Positions 62,890 to 64,000 of a stretch of DNA of 64,000 nucleotides are shown here, piece by piece. Origin of the DNA: JAXDMK01 sp963765955. Its GTDB lineage: Bacteria; Actinomycetota; Acidimicrobiia; Acidimicrobiales; AC-14. A program made the translations under genes and the position numbers. Each line of letters opens with the position of its first letter. Within the stretch, counting starts at the first letter, position 1. The stretch covers positions 992,001 to 1,056,000 of the forward strand of contig CAVXYA010000002.1 of the NCBI GenBank assembly GCA_963765955.1, in the 5' to 3' direction. The notes beneath the pieces were generated by a model. It worked only from the letters and a program-made list of their open reading frames with translations, was not told the DNA's origin and did not search any database.

Positions 62890-64000
62890 CGGTTTCGAGG
62901 TTGTACTTGTCCGGCGGCGGGTCGCCCTTCCAGGACCACCCCGATGGCAGCTCGAAGCTCAGGTTGAGGACGTCGCCGGTGTGGTCGGGTAGGCGCATCC
63001 ACAACAAGGAGTACCGCCACGTGCCGTCTGGCTGAGGGGCGGCAACGGCCGGAACCTCCCACACGACTTTGACCGTGACCTCTGAATGGGGTGGGAGGCT
63101 CCGGAACCAGCCATAGCCGGGGTGCCCGGCAACCGACGGTTCGGCCACCGCCAGCGGATCCGACGCCCGGTCGAACACCGCCCCCGCGGGTCCGTACATG
63201 GTGATGTAGGTAAGAGCGTCGGGCGGGTTCAGGACCGGGTGGGGATCCGACGGGTTGGCGATCCTCAGGCTGGTGGTAATCCGGGCCGAGCCGTCGGGCC
63301 GGAGGGCGACGTGGTGGTCGTAGGTGCGTCTGAGCTCTCGGCCGTGCTTGGCCGCGTACTCGAACTCGGCCGGGTAGACGAAGTCGCCGGCTGTGACCGG
63401 CACCGAACCGTCCCACCCCCGGTCGCCGAGAACCCGGGCGACTTCGGTGTCGGTCGACCAGGCCATCGCCTCACGGTTCCCGAAGGCGGCTCCGAACGCC
63501 TGTGCCAACTTGTCCCACTGTGACGCGGGGGCGTCGAAGAGCTTGGACATGACGGCCTGGGCCAGCACGGCGACGAAGTCCTTGCGGCTGGTTCCGGGCT
63601 CCGGCGGCGCCACATGGGTGTAATAGTCGAGCCGTTCGATCACGTTGTTCGCGGTGACCGTCTCGTCGTAGCCCTCGACCTGCACCGGCCCGACGACGCC
63701 GAGGATCCGAGCCAGGAAGGCGGGCATGAACGAGACGACCCCCTGCACCGGCTCCTCCCCGCCCCGATCCCACAGTCGGACCGCGAGTTGGGCGCCCTGG
63801 GGCCAGTCGGGAGATGTGTTCACGTTGGCCAGCGACTGGGGCAGGCGGGTGTCGAAGCGCAACGGCGAACCCCGCTCGGCAGGTCCGGCGACAGCGTCGG
63901 GTCGCGTGTGGATCCAGGTCTCGATCCCGTCGTACCGATCGAGAATCAGCTTGCCGTCGACCGCGGTGAGCACGCCGTAGGTGCCGATGAAGCCGCCCGT
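62852..64000 (-). CDS. DUF4012-domain protein, N-terminus beyond window edge
   Basis: 382 residues visible, open at the right edge. The first visible residues, GGFIGTYGVLTAVDGK, are the hallmark of DUF4012 proteins. They continue with LPQSLANVNTSPDWPQGAQL, FMPAFLARILGVVGPVQV and ERLDYYTHV. The C-terminal half is a beta-rich region with a YDHHVALRPDGSARITTSLR strand. Family members are membrane-anchored extracytoplasmic proteins commonly found in actinobacterial glycan clusters. Their activity is related to LytR-CpsA-like loci by context only. It ends just inside the flippase gene. Confidence 0.85.
   Translation of the reverse strand, partial: TGGFIGTYGVLTAVDGKLILDRYDGIETWIHTRPDAVAGPAERGSPLRFDTRLPQSLANVNTSPDWPQGAQLAVRLWDRGGEEPVQGVVSFMPAFLARILGVVGPVQVEGYDETVTANNVIERLDYYTHVAPPEPGTSRKDFVAVLAQAVMSKLFDAPASQWDKLAQAFGAAFGNREAMAWSTDTEVARVLGDRGWDGSVPVTAGDFVYPAEFEYAAKHGRELRRTYDHHVALRPDGSARITTSLRIANPSDPHPVLNPPDALTYITMYGPAGAVFDRASDPLAVAEPSVAGHPGYGWFRSLPPHSEVTVKVVWEVPAVAAPQPDGTWRYSLLWMRLPDHTGDVLNLSFELPSGWSWKGDPPPDKYNLETDVNDSWILEAGG

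Overview
The window is about 70% G+C and reads as a high-GC actinobacterial chromosome segment. Leaderless-type promoters (TAnnnT boxes 5-9 nt before start codons) and many GTG starts fit this. Acidimicrobiia is a guess that the sequence alone cannot confirm. No tRNA, rRNA, CRISPR array or insertion sequence was seen. Almost everything concerns the cell surface: glycan synthesis, modification and export, secreted beta-propeller-like proteins, and one peptide natural-product cluster.

Layout. 1-1 kb: end of a glycosyltransferase gene running off the left edge. 1.1-6.6 kb: three tandem paralogues of a secreted protein with six 42-residue FG-GAP/VCBS-like repeats each; the middle copy has a frameshift. 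6.6-14.9 kb: a lasso-peptide cluster. On the minus strand, in transcription order, it has B2 protease, PqqD-like B1, cyclase, precursor peptide, HPr-kinase-like kinase, a large alpha/alpha-toroid protein and a Nif11-like peptide. An ABC exporter is divergent. The predicted core is TNPAGPNFDGGGGANIYAS, with a Thr1-Asp9 ring and a C-terminal Ser that suits the kinase. 15-24.4 kb: sugar-phosphate transferase, GDP-fucose genes (gmd, fcl), a WcaI-like glycosyltransferase, a carbamoyltransferase, an epimerase and a CmoB-like methyltransferase. 24.9-44.9 kb: an intact run with three FkbM/TylF-type methyltransferases, a CmcI-type protein, CDP-sugar genes (rfbF, rfbG), an rfbC-like epimerase, the Wzm/Wzt exporter, six glycosyltransferases and asnB. 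45-50 kb: O-antigen ligase, WecA-type initiating transferase and a Wzz/Wzc-type tyrosine kinase. 50-53.5 kb: two adjacent unrecognised proteins with an identical seven-cysteine N-terminal pattern followed by coiled coil. 53.6-64 kb: epimerase, glycosyltransferases, methyltransferases, acyltransferase, Wzy-like polymerase, Wzx-like flippase and a DUF4012 protein cut by the right edge.

How they fit. Two lipid-linked initiation routes (WecA type and a PF02397 sugar transferase) and two export routes (ABC Wzm/Wzt; Wzx/Wzy with a Wzc-like kinase and a ligase) lie together. They probably build more than one envelope glycan, containing GDP-fucose-derived and CDP-deoxysugar-derived residues and many O-methyl, carbamoyl and acyl groups. 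The lasso cluster is a separate system.

Caution. About twelve apparent frameshifts interrupt otherwise convincing genes, mostly as one extra base and several in C or G homopolymers. They fall at 3.5-21.6 kb and 56-61 kb. Consensus errors are the simplest explanation, but real decay cannot be excluded.
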